DNA of 55,805 bases from Saccharicrinis sp. (GTDB lineage Bacteria; Bacteroidota; Bacteroidia; Bacteroidales; Marinilabiliaceae), in the NCBI GenBank assembly GCA_024635555.1, contig JAGXIO010000202.1, forward strand, positions 1-55,805. The letters run 5' to 3'. Shown in pieces: positions 44,643 to 53,738 of this stretch (position 1 is the stretch's first letter; each line of letters opens with the position of its first letter). Made by a program: the position numbers and the translations under genes. The notes beneath the pieces are model-generated. The model did not search any database, was not told where the DNA came from, and saw nothing but the letters and a program-made list of their open reading frames with translations.

Positions 44643-44850
44643 ATCTTTCAAAGTGGCACAAAACGAACCGCTACCAGTATGGTTCCAAAACAACTGGCAC
44701 AAAACGAACCGATTTTTTGTCTGCTGCCATCATGATGGTGGCATGGTTCGAACCGCTATGCTGTTAAATAGCATCCAGTATTGGCACGTTTTGAACCGAA
44801 ATCACTGGCATGGTTCAGACCGAAATCACTGGCACAAAACGATCCGCTGT
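44643..44850. repeat. Right terminal repeats of the IS21 element
   Basis: Repeats of TGGCACAAAACGAACCG (44653, 44694 and a variant near 44830) and ACCGAAATCACTGGCA (two copies near 44798 and 44820), mixed with CAGTATGGTTC-like units. Inverted partners are at 38717-38759. Typical multi-site IS21 end. Confidence 0.75.
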
Positions 44851-44910
44851 AACCACATGAGGACGTTATTGTTAGAATCTTGAATTCTGCGCACCTTGAC
44901 AATCATAATG

Positions 44911-45072
44911 TTACATTGAAAGGTTGAACATCCTTTTAAGGTTATAGGCTGTGCAAACCAATGACCACTCACAATCGGTATTGAACTTGCCTCTCAGCGA
45001 GAAGCGTCTGAAACCATGGATTTCTTTTATGATACCAAAAACGGGCTCCACCGTTTGTTTCTCTTTTTGTGT
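44911..45072 (-). pseudogene. IS1182-family transposase C-terminal remnant
   Basis: 54 codons read KQTVEPVFGIIKEIHGFRR, FSLRGKFNTDCEWSLVCTAYN and LKRMFNLSM-stop. This is the conserved end of IS1182/IS5-like transposases. The upstream part is absent; sequence changes to intron-like DNA at about 45073. A truncated IS relic. Confidence 0.85.
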
Positions 45073-45570
45073 TTATAATGTAGATGCGGCAGGCATTGGA
45101 GGAAGCTCGCCTGCCGGAGGGCAGGGATAAAGCTCTTACCGGGGGAGAGCTCTATAATCACGAGTTGATAGAGCAAAGCAGTTCCGCTTAGCGAGAATCC
45201 TCGAAATAACATGCAAAATTATAAATTTAGGTTGTTTCGGGATCAGCAGAGGCCATAGTATCCAACAGCAACGAGCCGCAATAAGATATGCGGAGGCCTC
45301 ATAATTTGGTGAAGCCTACCTGCCGTTAGGCAGGGGCTGAACATTTAGTTGATAGAAATTTGACTGGGAGGTCCAAACTTCGAGTTTGCTAGCCCTTTCT
45401 TAAAGTATTGAAAAGCTTTGACTGGTGCAAAGAGCAGTTCAAGTATGCTAGGTTAGCCGCCGTATATGCTCAAATCAATTGATGTGGAGGACAAGCGTAG
45501 CCACCCGCACGTACGGTGGTGTGAGAGGTGCACTGGCGGTCATTTGGCCGTCAGCCACCTATTCGATTAC
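45073..45570 (+). mobile_element. Group II intron remnant A, RT deleted
   Basis: Ends with a domain V/VI-like block. AGCCGCCGTA (45455-45464) can pair with TACGGTGGT (45512-45520), though with an enlarged apical loop. GTGTGAGAGG and an AGGTG...CACCT stem follow, then the end CGATTAC (45564-45570). Upstream, GATCAGCAGAGGCCATAGTA resembles a domain I segment of bacterial introns. No reverse-transcriptase frame remains. The exact 5' end is unclear. The 875 bp stretch between istA and the DUF4377 gene otherwise holds only the IS relic and the IS21 end. Confidence 0.65.
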
Positions 45571-45581
45571 CAATAGTTATT
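45564..45581. repeat. Inverted repeat left of the DUF4377 gene
   Basis: CGATTACCAATAGTTATT; its complement (one mismatch in the first 17 bp) is at 46232-46249. It contains the 3' end of intron remnant A and overlaps the end of the DUF4377 gene. Confidence 0.75.
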
Positions 45582-46155
45582 CTTTCTGTGTTTTAATGTC
45601 CAATAATTGTATCGTTTTACTATCGATATGCTTAAACGTCCCAACCATTCCATTTTTGTTCTTAATATTCTCTTCTAATACATCACATAAGTCCCCGCAA
45701 TCAATTTCTGTTTCACCCAAAAGAGTATATTTAGAAAATTCATTCTTGGTTAATAATGACTCAAATCCATTAAAGTAACTAATAACTAAAGTAATATCAA
45801 AGATTGTTTCTTGAGACACTTTGGACTTTGAATTAATTCTAATCAAAGAATATTCAACACTTGACATATCCACCTTAGGATTTTCAACCTGTTTCTTCTG
45901 AACCTCAACATCATAAACATATCCAAGTTCATATTCAAATCCAGATATTGCGTTAGAAAAACCATACCATTCTTCCTTTCCAATCTGATTGCCTTCCTGA
46001 ACCTTATATGACAAACCATAGTAAAACTCTTGACTATTTACCGGTTGTTGGTAATGATTTATACGCATTTTAACTATTTCAATGTCATCTTCTTTTTCAC
46101 ATGAGATTAGAAAAGCTGACAATACTACTAGAACAGCTAACAAATTTTTCTTCAT
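45577..46155 (-). CDS. DUF4377 lipoprotein
   Basis: A 192-residue lipoprotein (KKNLLAVLVVLSAFLISCEKED). The MRINHYQQPVN start and ISGFEYELGYVYDVEVQKKQVENP block are typical of DUF4377, a small beta-rich domain of unknown role in secreted Bacteroidota proteins. The C-terminal part (about residues 110 on) is not recognised. The gene is enclosed between two group II intron 3' ends and a matching inverted repeat, so it behaves like a cassette or an exon between introns. Confidence 0.75.
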   Translation of the reverse strand: MKKNLLAVLVVLSAFLISCEKEDDIEIVKMRINHYQQPVNSQEFYYGLSYKVQEGNQIGKEEWYGFSNAISGFEYELGYVYDVEVQKKQVENPKVDMSSVEYSLIRINSKSKVSQETIFDITLVISYFNGFESLLTKNEFSKYTLLGETEIDCGDLCDVLEENIKNKNGMVGTFKHIDSKTIQLLDIKTQKE

Positions 46156-46231
46156 AGGACAATTATTTAAATTCTATATATCATTGATGTATAAATATTT
46201 AAATGGTTGCTTCGTTTGTTACTTCTTATGC

Positions 46232-46249
46232 GATAATTATTGGTAATCG
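46232..46249. repeat. Inverted repeat right of the DUF4377 gene
   Basis: Partner of 45564-45581. On the minus strand it reads CGATTACCAATAATTATC and includes the 3' end of intron remnant B. Confidence 0.75.
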
Positions 46250-47168
46250 GGATAGAATGGCGGATTACTCCGCCTATCCCCCCCCCAGATCCGGACTTAC
46301 AGATTTCCCGTATCCGGCTCCTCAGCTAATATGCTTTAATTTCTGTGACCTTTATACAACTAAATTGCGATTACCTGTTTGCAATTTCTCTGAGTAAATC
46401 CATTGTTTCGTTTAGTTGAACTATATTAACTGGCAATCCCCCTTTCCGGCAGCTGCCGGATCGTTCAGAAGGTACTTCCCCAACTACAGCGGTACTATGA
46501 GGCTGCTCTGACTTCCCAGCCTGCCGGCTGGCAGGTGTATGCCTTCTCTTTGACTCCGGTTGTCCCTTGTCGCAGATACCTGTTACATCTTGCTATTTTC
46601 TTTGCGCATCGCAATGCCAGCAAGAGTGCATTACCTGCCCGGTGTTTCTTATTGGCGGTACACCTTGACCCCTGCTTGTCAGGAGCTATACAGATCTGCT
46701 AAGTTCCGAAGACTTCCCTTTGCATTCATGCCCTGCGCTTTGACCACGGTAGTTTTACAAGAATAACCGTATTTTGTTCCTGCAATTGCTGCCTTCCGGC
46801 AAACGTACACCGTCGGCTTAACTACAAATAAATACACTTTTTATTCACAAAGGTATTATTTCCAAATGTGATCATGAACTCCCATCCGGTCGTTTCGGGG
46901 CTGAATAACACAGTCTGTCCCGCACCAACGGTCGGGAGCCTAAATACTCGTTTACCGATTACTTTTCTGCTATCCTCACGGAATCGCCCAATCGGTTCAC
47001 TATCATCCTGCTTACGGGCTTTGGATGAGATGGATACCGCTATGGCGGTACAGGCATTGCACCATCTGGAAATCAATAGCAAATTTCTTCTGTCCTTTGA
47101 CGGAATCCCAATGCTTTCGGCTTGCGAAGAAGTTACCCTACAAATGGCCTTCTTCTCTTAGCGTACAC
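46243..47168 (-). mobile_element. Group II intron remnant B, RT deleted
   Basis: On the minus strand, domain V is a textbook 34-35 nt hairpin at 46287-46321 (GAGCCGGATACGGGAAATCT...GTCCGGATC). It is followed by a domain VI stem (GGGATAGGCGGA/TCCGCC...CTATCCC) and the end CGATTAC. Domain I-like AGTCAGAGCAGCCTCATAGTA lies near 46490-46525. A short intron-protein-like start (VQLNETMDLLREIANR) is followed at once by the domain IV/V region, so nearly the whole reverse transcriptase is deleted. The 5' end appears to be GTGTACGC at 47168, directly at the core-site position of attC-like site 1. ORFs across 46560-47161 are not genes. Confidence 0.75.
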
Positions 47169-47293
47169 GGTTAGTATAAGAATAGTAGCCGACTGCGTTG
47201 CACTTTCCTGTCAAATTACAAGAAAGTTGAGGCGGGCTAAAACCCTTGAATTTACTACTGTTTCGGCTAATATTTTTATACATTGTTATGGGC
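47165..47293 (-). repeat. attC-like site 1
   Basis: Minus-strand order: core GCCCATAAC (47293-47285), 3 nt, an 18 nt arm (47281-47264), 72 nt, the complementary 18 nt arm (47191-47174, 16 of 18 matching), 4 nt, then the position of the second core, now at the intron start. The inner part contains ACTTTCCTGT/ACAAGAAAGT, able to form the tip hairpin. Directly follows the HEPN/Toprim gene. Confidence 0.75.
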
Positions 47294-47299
47294 TGGGTT

Positions 47300-48469
47300 T
47301 CATTTTAGACCATCAAATATTTCTTTTAATAGACAATTCATTTCAAAATATTCCTCATTTTGAGTGTTTCTTAATTTTTTTCTAAATTCATCTTGAACGT
47401 ATCCCTTTTCTAATATTTCTCCTTGGTATTTGTTTTCCTTATCATTGAAATTTTTCCAACGTATCGGAATTAGTTTGTTTTCTTTAGTAAGGATGTCACG
47501 CCCCAGATACATTTCGATACCACATGCTAAACCATTAATATTCATGTCTTTTTTACCTGTTGGTCCAATTGTAGGATAATTCTTACCTAAAGGAATATCC
47601 GGAAATTTTAGAACTCGGATATTATCAGTTAATGACTTTGCATTTAACTTATTCATTTCCATTATCCCTGTGGTGTCATTATCAAATAAGGCAATAATTG
47701 GATGCTTAACATTTGCTGCTGCAAATGCAGTAACAAGTTTTACCAAAGCAGAAGCATTACTCTCAATTTTATATTCTTGAAAATCTATAAAATGATAGTA
47801 GTTTTTTAAGTGTGGATATAGTCGTTCAATACTCTTTGAAATAAATTCAACATCTGTTTTTCCTTCCGTGAGTACAATTATTTTTTCATAATCTACTGTT
47901 CTTGCTATATTTTCGGGTACCCATCCATTCTCAATAACATCTGACAAATCATATTCCACAATTGAGTAATCATCAATGACACTAAGAATTGAATATAAGT
48001 GACATTCTAATGACTGTCCGTGAATTCCTAAGTCTCCAGTTATTAAGCTATCCCTAAGGTTTGTAAATAACTCTTCGTAATGATTCTCTTTTTGTGAGAT
48101 GATTGTCCTTATTTCATTTTGATACTGAGCATAAGAAACTCGACTTAATGGAAAACTATAATCAATTTCTTCTTTCGCTATTTTCTTTGCTTTAGTAAAA
48201 TCCGTTCGTGCCTTTTTTAGGGAGTTTCCATAAATCTCAAGTCTTTGACGACAAACCATAGCAGTCTGTCTAAAACCTTTAAATTCATATAATTCTTCAT
48301 CTTCTTCATACGTATCTCCCCAGACCATTTCGTTTCTCGATGAATTTTTACGATTCTTTACAATAAAGTCTTCTGGCTGAAATATTAAGTTCACAATTTC
48401 TTGAAAGTACCAGTTCTTGTTATCAAAAACCGAATAATCGTCAAACGTTATTGAACAATAAGTCCCCAT
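47300..48469 (-). CDS. HEPN/Toprim-type predicted defence protein
   Basis: A 389-residue cytosolic protein starting MGTYCSITFDDYSVFD, the start found in HEPN/Toprim-associated proteins. A helical middle region follows, then a Toprim domain at about 195-285: IIVLTEGKTDVEFISKSI with the conserved Glu and IIALFDNDTTGIMEM with the DxD. A C-terminal part follows (YLGRDILTKEN). Toprim domains of this sort occur in OLD-like and RNA-targeting defence proteins; no partner gene is adjacent. It fills a single-gene cassette bounded by GTTATGGGC core sites. Anti-phage activity is inference. Confidence 0.72.
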   Translation of the reverse strand: MGTYCSITFDDYSVFDNKNWYFQEIVNLIFQPEDFIVKNRKNSSRNEMVWGDTYEEDEELYEFKGFRQTAMVCRQRLEIYGNSLKKARTDFTKAKKIAKEEIDYSFPLSRVSYAQYQNEIRTIISQKENHYEELFTNLRDSLITGDLGIHGQSLECHLYSILSVIDDYSIVEYDLSDVIENGWVPENIARTVDYEKIIVLTEGKTDVEFISKSIERLYPHLKNYYHFIDFQEYKIESNASALVKLVTAFAAANVKHPIIALFDNDTTGIMEMNKLNAKSLTDNIRVLKFPDIPLGKNYPTIGPTGKKDMNINGLACGIEMYLGRDILTKENKLIPIRWKNFNDKENKYQGEILEKGYVQDEFRKKLRNTQNEEYFEMNCLLKEIFDGLK

Positions 48470-48509
48470 ATTAAATATTTCTGTTTACCGTTGTACGCTT
48501 TTCAACCTT

Positions 48510-48647
48510 GCCCATAACGTTTAAATATGGGGCGTGTGGCATTTCAAGGCACCTCCGTATCGAACCGCTATAAATTTTATTAAATGTATTCACCTCAAAG
48601 TTAGCACTTTCTGCCATATGCCCTATATTTTGTGTTGTATGCTGGGC
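48510..48647 (-). repeat. attC-like site 2
   Basis: Minus-strand order: GCATACAAC (48642-48634), 3 nt, an 18 nt arm (48630-48613), 72 nt, the complementary arm (48540-48523, 15 of 18; every mismatch is A/G, so G-U pairing is possible), 4 nt, GTTATGGGC (48518-48510). Spacing is the same as in site 1. The two core sites differ because they belong to different cassettes. Short ORFs here (48471-48656) are not genes. Confidence 0.8.
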
Positions 48648-48765
48648 TTTATTCATTATTAGTTAATTATAAATTTATTAAAATTCAAAGTCCGCTCAAT
48701 CGAAGCACTGCTGTTTCCGAAAAAATTAGTTTTTAGGGTCGGCAAAAAAGCGGTGGAAGACAGAC

Positions 48766-48821
48766 AAGCTCTTTTGTAATTTTTGGTCATGCGTTGGCTT
48801 GTGTGAATTGCAAATGTGCTT
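48766..48821. repeat. Hairpin repeat downstream of the GTPase operon
   Basis: Arms AAGCTCTTTTGTAATT (48766-48781) and AATTGCAAATGTGCTT (48806-48821) pair imperfectly around 24 nt. The unit matches 55057-55112 in direct orientation (CTCTTTTG, TTTTGGT, GCTTGTG, TTGCAAATGTG), so the operon lies between direct repeats. The remaining part of the 180 bp gap has AAAAAATTAGTTTTT and no gene. Confidence 0.65.
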
Positions 48822-48836
48822 GGCTGTGTGTGCAAG

Positions 48837-51800
48837 CTATTCATAAGTTTTATATATCAGCCAATAAGTAAATGCAGCAGCAGTATTTGAAGCAAGTTTT
48901 TTCACATTAGCAGGTCTTTTGTCAGTTTCAATCTTATCCTTATTTTCGTCTGGTTGCCCTATAATGTCAGAAATGCCACGAACAACACCTACAATCATAC
49001 TTTTAGTTTGTCTTCCTTGTCTATTTGCTGCTTTAGCAAAACCAAAACCTTCCATTTCGACTACAGAGGCGTCATTGTAATGTTCAGTTAGAATTTCACC
49101 AACAGCCGAATTATAATGCTCTACAACTTGATCACCTGAGGCTATTATCCCTAAATCTGCTTTAACTTCATTTGGATATTCACCTTTAATTAAAACTTTC
49201 CAATCACCCTTTGTTCTCTCTTTTTTAGATAACTCTTTTAATGCATAATCAGTATCTGCAAAGTCTGGTCTAGCTCGGAATGAATCCTTTTCAGATTTCC
49301 CACCTTCATAAGAATAAATTTTTTCTGGAAAGATTACGTCACCAACTGCAAAGTCTTTAGGTTTACGAGACCCTGCAATGCCTACAAAGAATATACAATC
49401 TGGAGAGAAATTCTGAATAGCTCTTTCAGCTTCTTGTGATGCATTTGTGTTTTTAGCGCCACATTCTCTTATTATAACTTTGGCAATTTGTTTACCGTTA
49501 AACTCAAATACTCCAGCCTCATAACTTGTGTTGTTTTGATCAGCATCTGAAATAAATTTTAGGTGTTTTCTTACTGCTTTATATTCCTCTTGAATGGCTG
49601 TAAGTATTACTACGGTTGGCGTCATTTTAAATTGATTAAATTGTTCATGTTGTGATATACGTGAAGCACCTTTTTTTTGAAAATCCCCAAACAGATTGTC
49701 CCAAAAACCTATTTTTACTATAGGTTTGCATTGTTCAAAAGCAGGAACGAAAGAATTATTATATCTGGATTTTTCATAAATGCTTTGAGCAGAGTATGAA
49801 TAGTTTTTAGCAAACACTAACTTGCCTAATTCAACCGATTCTTCTTTTGATATATTTTTTCTATAATATTTGATATAGTCAGATAAAAAAGCATCTTTTA
49901 AATTTCCGAAATATTTATAAAGCTTTAGCACTGAGATAATATCATCTCTTTTTCCACTTAAAAAATTAGTCATGTGAGTATCTGATGAAATATAATCTTG
50001 AAGTGGCTTCTCTATTGAATCAATCAGTATCTCATCTGATAAAAACATTTTCAAAACGTTTTTTGCTGTTACTTCAACAAAATTTGATACTAACCTCTGT
50101 GGGATTTTCCCCCAACAGCTTGAACGATTTTTATAATTAGATATATCTAAAAAACTTGATTTGGATATTGATTCAAAAATGATGTCAGGTACATGTTGAT
50201 TATTAATAATTAAGTCTAAAATGGAATAAACAGTTGTCACTTCTCTGTTTTCTAAACCATAAGAGAAATCCTTCGTTTTTTCCAATGTTAATACCCAAAT
50301 ATTTAACCAGCAAGAATTATTTACATTTAACTCTTTTAATAGAGATTTACTTTTTAATATGCGATTTACTGTAAGTCTGATAAGTTTGTCGTCACAACAT
50401 TTTAACGTTACTTGGAGCATTTCTGAATCGGAGACTTTTCCAGAAATATAAATAAGACCAACGGAATCTTTTAATTCATGTTTAATTTCAATATTAAGCT
50501 GACTAATAATAGCTTTTTGCAATTCTAAATACTTTAATATCAAATCAGCATGAAATAAGTACCAATTTCTTTGTTTAGCAATTGGTTCGATCAAGTTACC
50601 AATGCTTTTACCAATACTGTTTGGCATTTGCATCCTTAGAGTGCTTTCAAAATTACTTGTAACTGGCAATAATTCAAATATATTAACTAATGATTTTTCT
50701 GAGTAAAGTATTAGTTTCCAAAGGTTAATAATTGTTTGTTTGTTATAGTTAGTGTAAAGTTCTTTAAATGTTGCATGAATTGAGTTATGCCACCAATGAC
50801 GTTTTAACTCGCTAAATGACAAATCCAATAATTCCCAAATAAGTTCAGTTTTAAATGCAGATTTATTAAGTTCCCTTTTAAGAAAATTAGCAATTATGTT
50901 TTTAGCAGTTTCTTCTCCTTTTTCAAATGAATTCCAATCAATATTTCGTAATGCCTTTAGGTTTGATTCAAAACCTAAATCTACTAGATCTGATAACCGG
51001 GAAATAAATCTATTTTTAATAACTATACCATCTGATGCTAAAGGAGATATTTTAGAAAGAATTCTAATATTTTGTCTAACAATATTAGCGTCTTCAATTT
51101 GATCAAGTGTACTAAAAACTTTATAAACTTTGTCAAATAATCCAAAACTTAAAAAATCTTTTGGGCTACTATTTAATTCAAGTAAAAAGGAATAAAATGG
51201 ATTACCTTCTTTGACCCCTAAGAATAGAGCTTCGGCAAGTGATGTGATTTTAACTAATTCGTTTTCTTCAGAATGAATGATTTCCTTATTGCCCCATTTG
51301 GTTAAGAAGTCTTTCTGGATAAAAACGATTGTAAGGTCATCAATTCCTTCTATATCAACTGGAGTGAAGCTTGCTCTAAATTTTAGTTTCTTCTTAAGTT
51401 CAGAATTTGGTGAATTCCAGATTTGTTCTAATGCTTTATAAAAACCATTAATTTCTCCAGAGAATAATATTGGGAGACTCCCATTCAACAATGAACTGAT
51501 TGTTTTCTTTATAAAGAGAGGCTGGGGGCTAACATCAATTAATTCTATCTTATCATTTATACAAGTTTGTATTGTATCTAATGTCATTCTGTCTTTAGGA
51601 ACACTATCAACAAAATGAGAAAAAACATCTCTTAAATTACTGATAATCTTTAAATCATTTAGTTTAACGATTAGGACATGAGTGAAAACCATTCCTGATC
51701 TCGTTGCAAATGGGTCAGAAAACGTTTTAGTAAAAACAAAATACTCTAACAATGCCATTCCTGTATAATAGGGTTGTAGATCAATCCCAGGTGGAAGTGC

Positions 51801-51944
51801 AGATGGTCTATCTGTTGTTGCAACAAGCTTAGAAGTTAATTCAGAGTCTTCAAATGTTTTATAAATGCATGAATGACCTCTGTTTACTTCTCCATAAAAA
51901 GCTTGTTCAATATTAATATTATTTTTTCCCAATGAATGTTTCAA
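48837..51944 (-). CDS. GAP1-like protein fused to a nucleoside phosphorylase domain
   Basis: A 1035-residue cytosolic protein. The N-terminus (IEQAFYGEVNRGHSCI, LPPGIDLQPYYTGMALLEYFV, SGMVFTHVLIVKLNDL) matches the GAP1-N2 type of GTPase-associated protein 1. A long helical middle region follows. From about residue 775 the protein is a PNP/UDP-phosphorylase or MTA/SAH-nucleosidase-like domain: VVILTAIQEEYKAVRKHL, CIFFVGIAGSRKPKDFAVGDVI, SVVEMEGFGFAKAA and VRGISDIIG with the conserved Glu and Asp. By family logic the N-part senses or couples to the GTPases and the C-part is the nucleotide-acting effector; this is inference. Last gene of the operon, overlapping the GTPase gene by 26 bp. Confidence 0.8.
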   Translation of the reverse strand: MKHSLGKNNINIEQAFYGEVNRGHSCIYKTFEDSELTSKLVATTDRPSALPPGIDLQPYYTGMALLEYFVFTKTFSDPFATRSGMVFTHVLIVKLNDLKIISNLRDVFSHFVDSVPKDRMTLDTIQTCINDKIELIDVSPQPLFIKKTISSLLNGSLPILFSGEINGFYKALEQIWNSPNSELKKKLKFRASFTPVDIEGIDDLTIVFIQKDFLTKWGNKEIIHSEENELVKITSLAEALFLGVKEGNPFYSFLLELNSSPKDFLSFGLFDKVYKVFSTLDQIEDANIVRQNIRILSKISPLASDGIVIKNRFISRLSDLVDLGFESNLKALRNIDWNSFEKGEETAKNIIANFLKRELNKSAFKTELIWELLDLSFSELKRHWWHNSIHATFKELYTNYNKQTIINLWKLILYSEKSLVNIFELLPVTSNFESTLRMQMPNSIGKSIGNLIEPIAKQRNWYLFHADLILKYLELQKAIISQLNIEIKHELKDSVGLIYISGKVSDSEMLQVTLKCCDDKLIRLTVNRILKSKSLLKELNVNNSCWLNIWVLTLEKTKDFSYGLENREVTTVYSILDLIINNQHVPDIIFESISKSSFLDISNYKNRSSCWGKIPQRLVSNFVEVTAKNVLKMFLSDEILIDSIEKPLQDYISSDTHMTNFLSGKRDDIISVLKLYKYFGNLKDAFLSDYIKYYRKNISKEESVELGKLVFAKNYSYSAQSIYEKSRYNNSFVPAFEQCKPIVKIGFWDNLFGDFQKKGASRISQHEQFNQFKMTPTVVILTAIQEEYKAVRKHLKFISDADQNNTSYEAGVFEFNGKQIAKVIIRECGAKNTNASQEAERAIQNFSPDCIFFVGIAGSRKPKDFAVGDVIFPEKIYSYEGGKSEKDSFRARPDFADTDYALKELSKKERTKGDWKVLIKGEYPNEVKADLGIIASGDQVVEHYNSAVGEILTEHYNDASVVEMEGFGFAKAANRQGRQTKSMIVGVVRGISDIIGQPDENKDKIETDKRPANVKKLASNTAAAFTYWLIYKTYE

Positions 51945-52773
51945 TTGATAATGTTAAATCTTTTTCTTTAATACCCTTTGTATTTACAATGTAACCAAAA
52001 TCAATTGGTGTTCTATCAATAAAATCATCATCTGGGTCATCTGATAAAGATTTTTCTGTAGATGAAAGTCCTAGCACTGATAAGTCCTTATCATTCCAAT
52101 TATTATTTACAAAATCATATAATAGGGGTAATCTTTCTTTTAATATTTCTGCAGGAATACTATTCTTTTTTAATTTCAATAAATCCCAGCATGACAACAT
52201 TATAGTCAGATTAGGTTTATTGATCTTATGAAATGTATCAATTCCTTTAATGTAAATAAGAGTTTGAAGCAGCTCTACAAAATAAGAAGCATCTGAGATC
52301 TTTACAGGAGGTGTTTTTTCATTTCTTTTTTGAATTTCCTGTGGACTAGGAATTCCTCTATTAATTATATCTTCTGTTTTTTCAACTTCTTCTAGTCTTA
52401 TAAATAATAGCCATGCACTACTTTTATCAATATAATCTTTCCATAAGGAATTAACTCTCCTGTTATCAACTATCATATTTACTTGTTCGCCAGCATAGTC
52501 GGGAAACGAAAAAATAATACTATTACAGTTTTTATCCTCTGTTTTCAACTCTATACTCCTATTAGCAGATGTTTCAGTATGTCCAGCTCTTCTTCCTTCC
52601 GCTAATCTATCCAATACCTCTTCAAATATCGTCAAATCAGTAGGTAAATTATTTGGAGATATTTGATATTCAAATTGTTTACTACTTAACCTTCCATATA
52701 ATTGACCCCCAAAATGGGTTTTTCCAGCATTTGGTCCACCTATGATTAGTATATCATCCATTGAATTGTCCAT
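51919..52773 (-). CDS. P-loop GTPase 1 of the conflict system (DO-GTPase1-like)
   Basis: A 284-residue P-loop NTPase: ILIIGGPNAGKTHFGGQLYG (Walker A at about 12-19), switch-like SANRSIELKT, and FSFPDYAGEQVNMIV supplying the DxxG-like DYAG. LTIMLSCWDLLKLKK stands at the NKxD position with a changed base-specificity motif. This fits the 'double-GTPase 1' proteins predicted in GTPase-centred conflict systems. Overlaps the neighbours by 20 and 26 bp, so it is strictly co-translated. Nucleotide preference is unproven. Confidence 0.75.
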   Translation of the reverse strand: MDNSMDDILIIGGPNAGKTHFGGQLYGRLSSKQFEYQISPNNLPTDLTIFEEVLDRLAEGRRAGHTETSANRSIELKTEDKNCNSIIFSFPDYAGEQVNMIVDNRRVNSLWKDYIDKSSAWLLFIRLEEVEKTEDIINRGIPSPQEIQKRNEKTPPVKISDASYFVELLQTLIYIKGIDTFHKINKPNLTIMLSCWDLLKLKKNSIPAEILKERLPLLYDFVNNNWNDKDLSVLGLSSTEKSLSDDPDDDFIDRTPIDFGYIVNTKGIKEKDLTLSIETFIGKK

Positions 52774-53737
52774 TTATTGATCTTTTTGAAAGAAACATGT
52801 CCTCTTGTTTATATACATTAATTTCAGGATTAGCATTTTTATTGCTATCCAATTTATTAATCAGCCAATCTATGGAGTCACAAATATTCTGATGAAAAAT
52901 ACCGTTTTCACCATCCTTTACACTAGTTGTAAATTCCATAAAATGAGAAATGGGATTTAGTTTAATATGTGCACGTATCTGATTCTTTGTCTCCTCTTTT
53001 ATTTCAACATCAGATTTTGACCAAACAAGACCAAATGGTCTGTCATTCAAATTTTCAGTAAGTCTATCAGAAACCGCGTTTATTTGCTGTTTGGCAATTC
53101 CTCGCCTCGGACTCATTAACATTTCACAGTCTGCAAATAATAAGAAACTATCGCAATTCTCATGAATCCATTTCGCACCTTTTGCATTCTCGCTATTAAT
53201 ATTTGTTCTCCAATAGTCAAACCACTCACCAGGCGCATCGGTAAATACTAAATCTTTTTTTTCTCCACTTTTATCCTTTATTGCTAGATGCAATAATCCA
53301 GGCATTCTTCCTGAATTATTTGCTGTATGTGGTGGAAACTGAATATTTCCATTAGATTTCCAACTTAAGTACCATGCAATATTTTCCCACCCAGACAATG
53401 TTAGTGATCCAGCGAAACTATAATCTCCAATCTTATGTCCATTTCTTAGCAAACAAAACAATGCTGCTAAGAATGAAGTTTTTCCAGCACTCGCTACGCC
53501 CGTAATACCGATAAGAATTGGTTTTGATGAAGCTGATAAATAATTAAGATCAATTAATCCAAATGAGTTACCAGTCCATGGAATTCTATAATAATCATCT
53601 TCATCGACCGTTGAGTCTTCTGAAACAGATTCCTCGGGAATATAATTTGGGCAGTCATGTAAATGCTCGTGCCCCTCAACATTACATCCGATATTGTCAG
53701 GATCTGGACAACCTGGATGTTTACATTTACCGGCCAT
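52754..53737 (-). CDS. P-loop GTPase 2 with zinc-binding head (DO-GTPase2-like)
   Basis: A 327-residue protein. Residues 1-30 form a Cys/His-rich head (C5, H7, C10, C18, H23, H25, H27, C29) able to bind zinc, followed by an acidic linker. The P-loop is GITGVASAGKTSFLAAL (about 78-92). The DxxG-like FTDAPGEWFDYW follows in the middle, and GLVWSKSDVEIK serves as the NKxD-like motif. Resembles the 'double-GTPase 2' component of predicted GTPase-associated systems. The start is 1 bp from the stop of the first gene, and its end overlaps the next GTPase gene by 20 bp. Confidence 0.75.
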   Translation of the reverse strand: MAGKCKHPGCPDPDNIGCNVEGHEHLHDCPNYIPEESVSEDSTVDEDDYYRIPWTGNSFGLIDLNYLSASSKPILIGITGVASAGKTSFLAALFCLLRNGHKIGDYSFAGSLTLSGWENIAWYLSWKSNGNIQFPPHTANNSGRMPGLLHLAIKDKSGEKKDLVFTDAPGEWFDYWRTNINSENAKGAKWIHENCDSFLLFADCEMLMSPRRGIAKQQINAVSDRLTENLNDRPFGLVWSKSDVEIKEETKNQIRAHIKLNPISHFMEFTTSVKDGENGIFHQNICDSIDWLINKLDSNKNANPEINVYKQEDMFLSKRSINGQFNG

Positions 53738-53738
53738 A

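Larger units (their letters stand above)
38711..44850 (-). mobile_element. IS21-family element interrupted by a RIT element
   Basis: istA (43059-44606) and istB (split) are in the usual order and are enclosed by inverted multiple terminal repeats. ACCATGCCAG...CGTGCCA at 38717-38748 matches in inverted form a segment near 44775-44810, and GTGCCACTTTGAAAGAT at 38743-38759 matches in inverted form 44643-44659. The right end repeats TGGCACAAAACGAxCCG three times. Exact ends and the target duplication were not resolved. Without the RIT insertion the element would be about 2.6 kb. Confidence 0.85.

Noticed and set aside
44643..44850. Repeats taken first as a second cassette site
   Set aside because: The repeated TGGCACAAAACGAACCG units have inverted partners at the far side of istA/istB and are better explained as IS21 terminal repeats.
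45479..45778. 99-residue ORF on the plus strand
   Set aside because: It starts in the intron domain V/VI region and runs antisense through the DUF4377 gene; no protein family is visible.
46560..47161. Several ORFs of 60-100 codons on both strands
   Set aside because: They fall in the structured RNA part of a group II intron remnant and look like translated intron, not genes.
48471..48844. Two 61-residue ORFs on the minus strand
   Set aside because: They coincide with the attC-like palindrome and the hairpin repeat; no start signals or family similarity.
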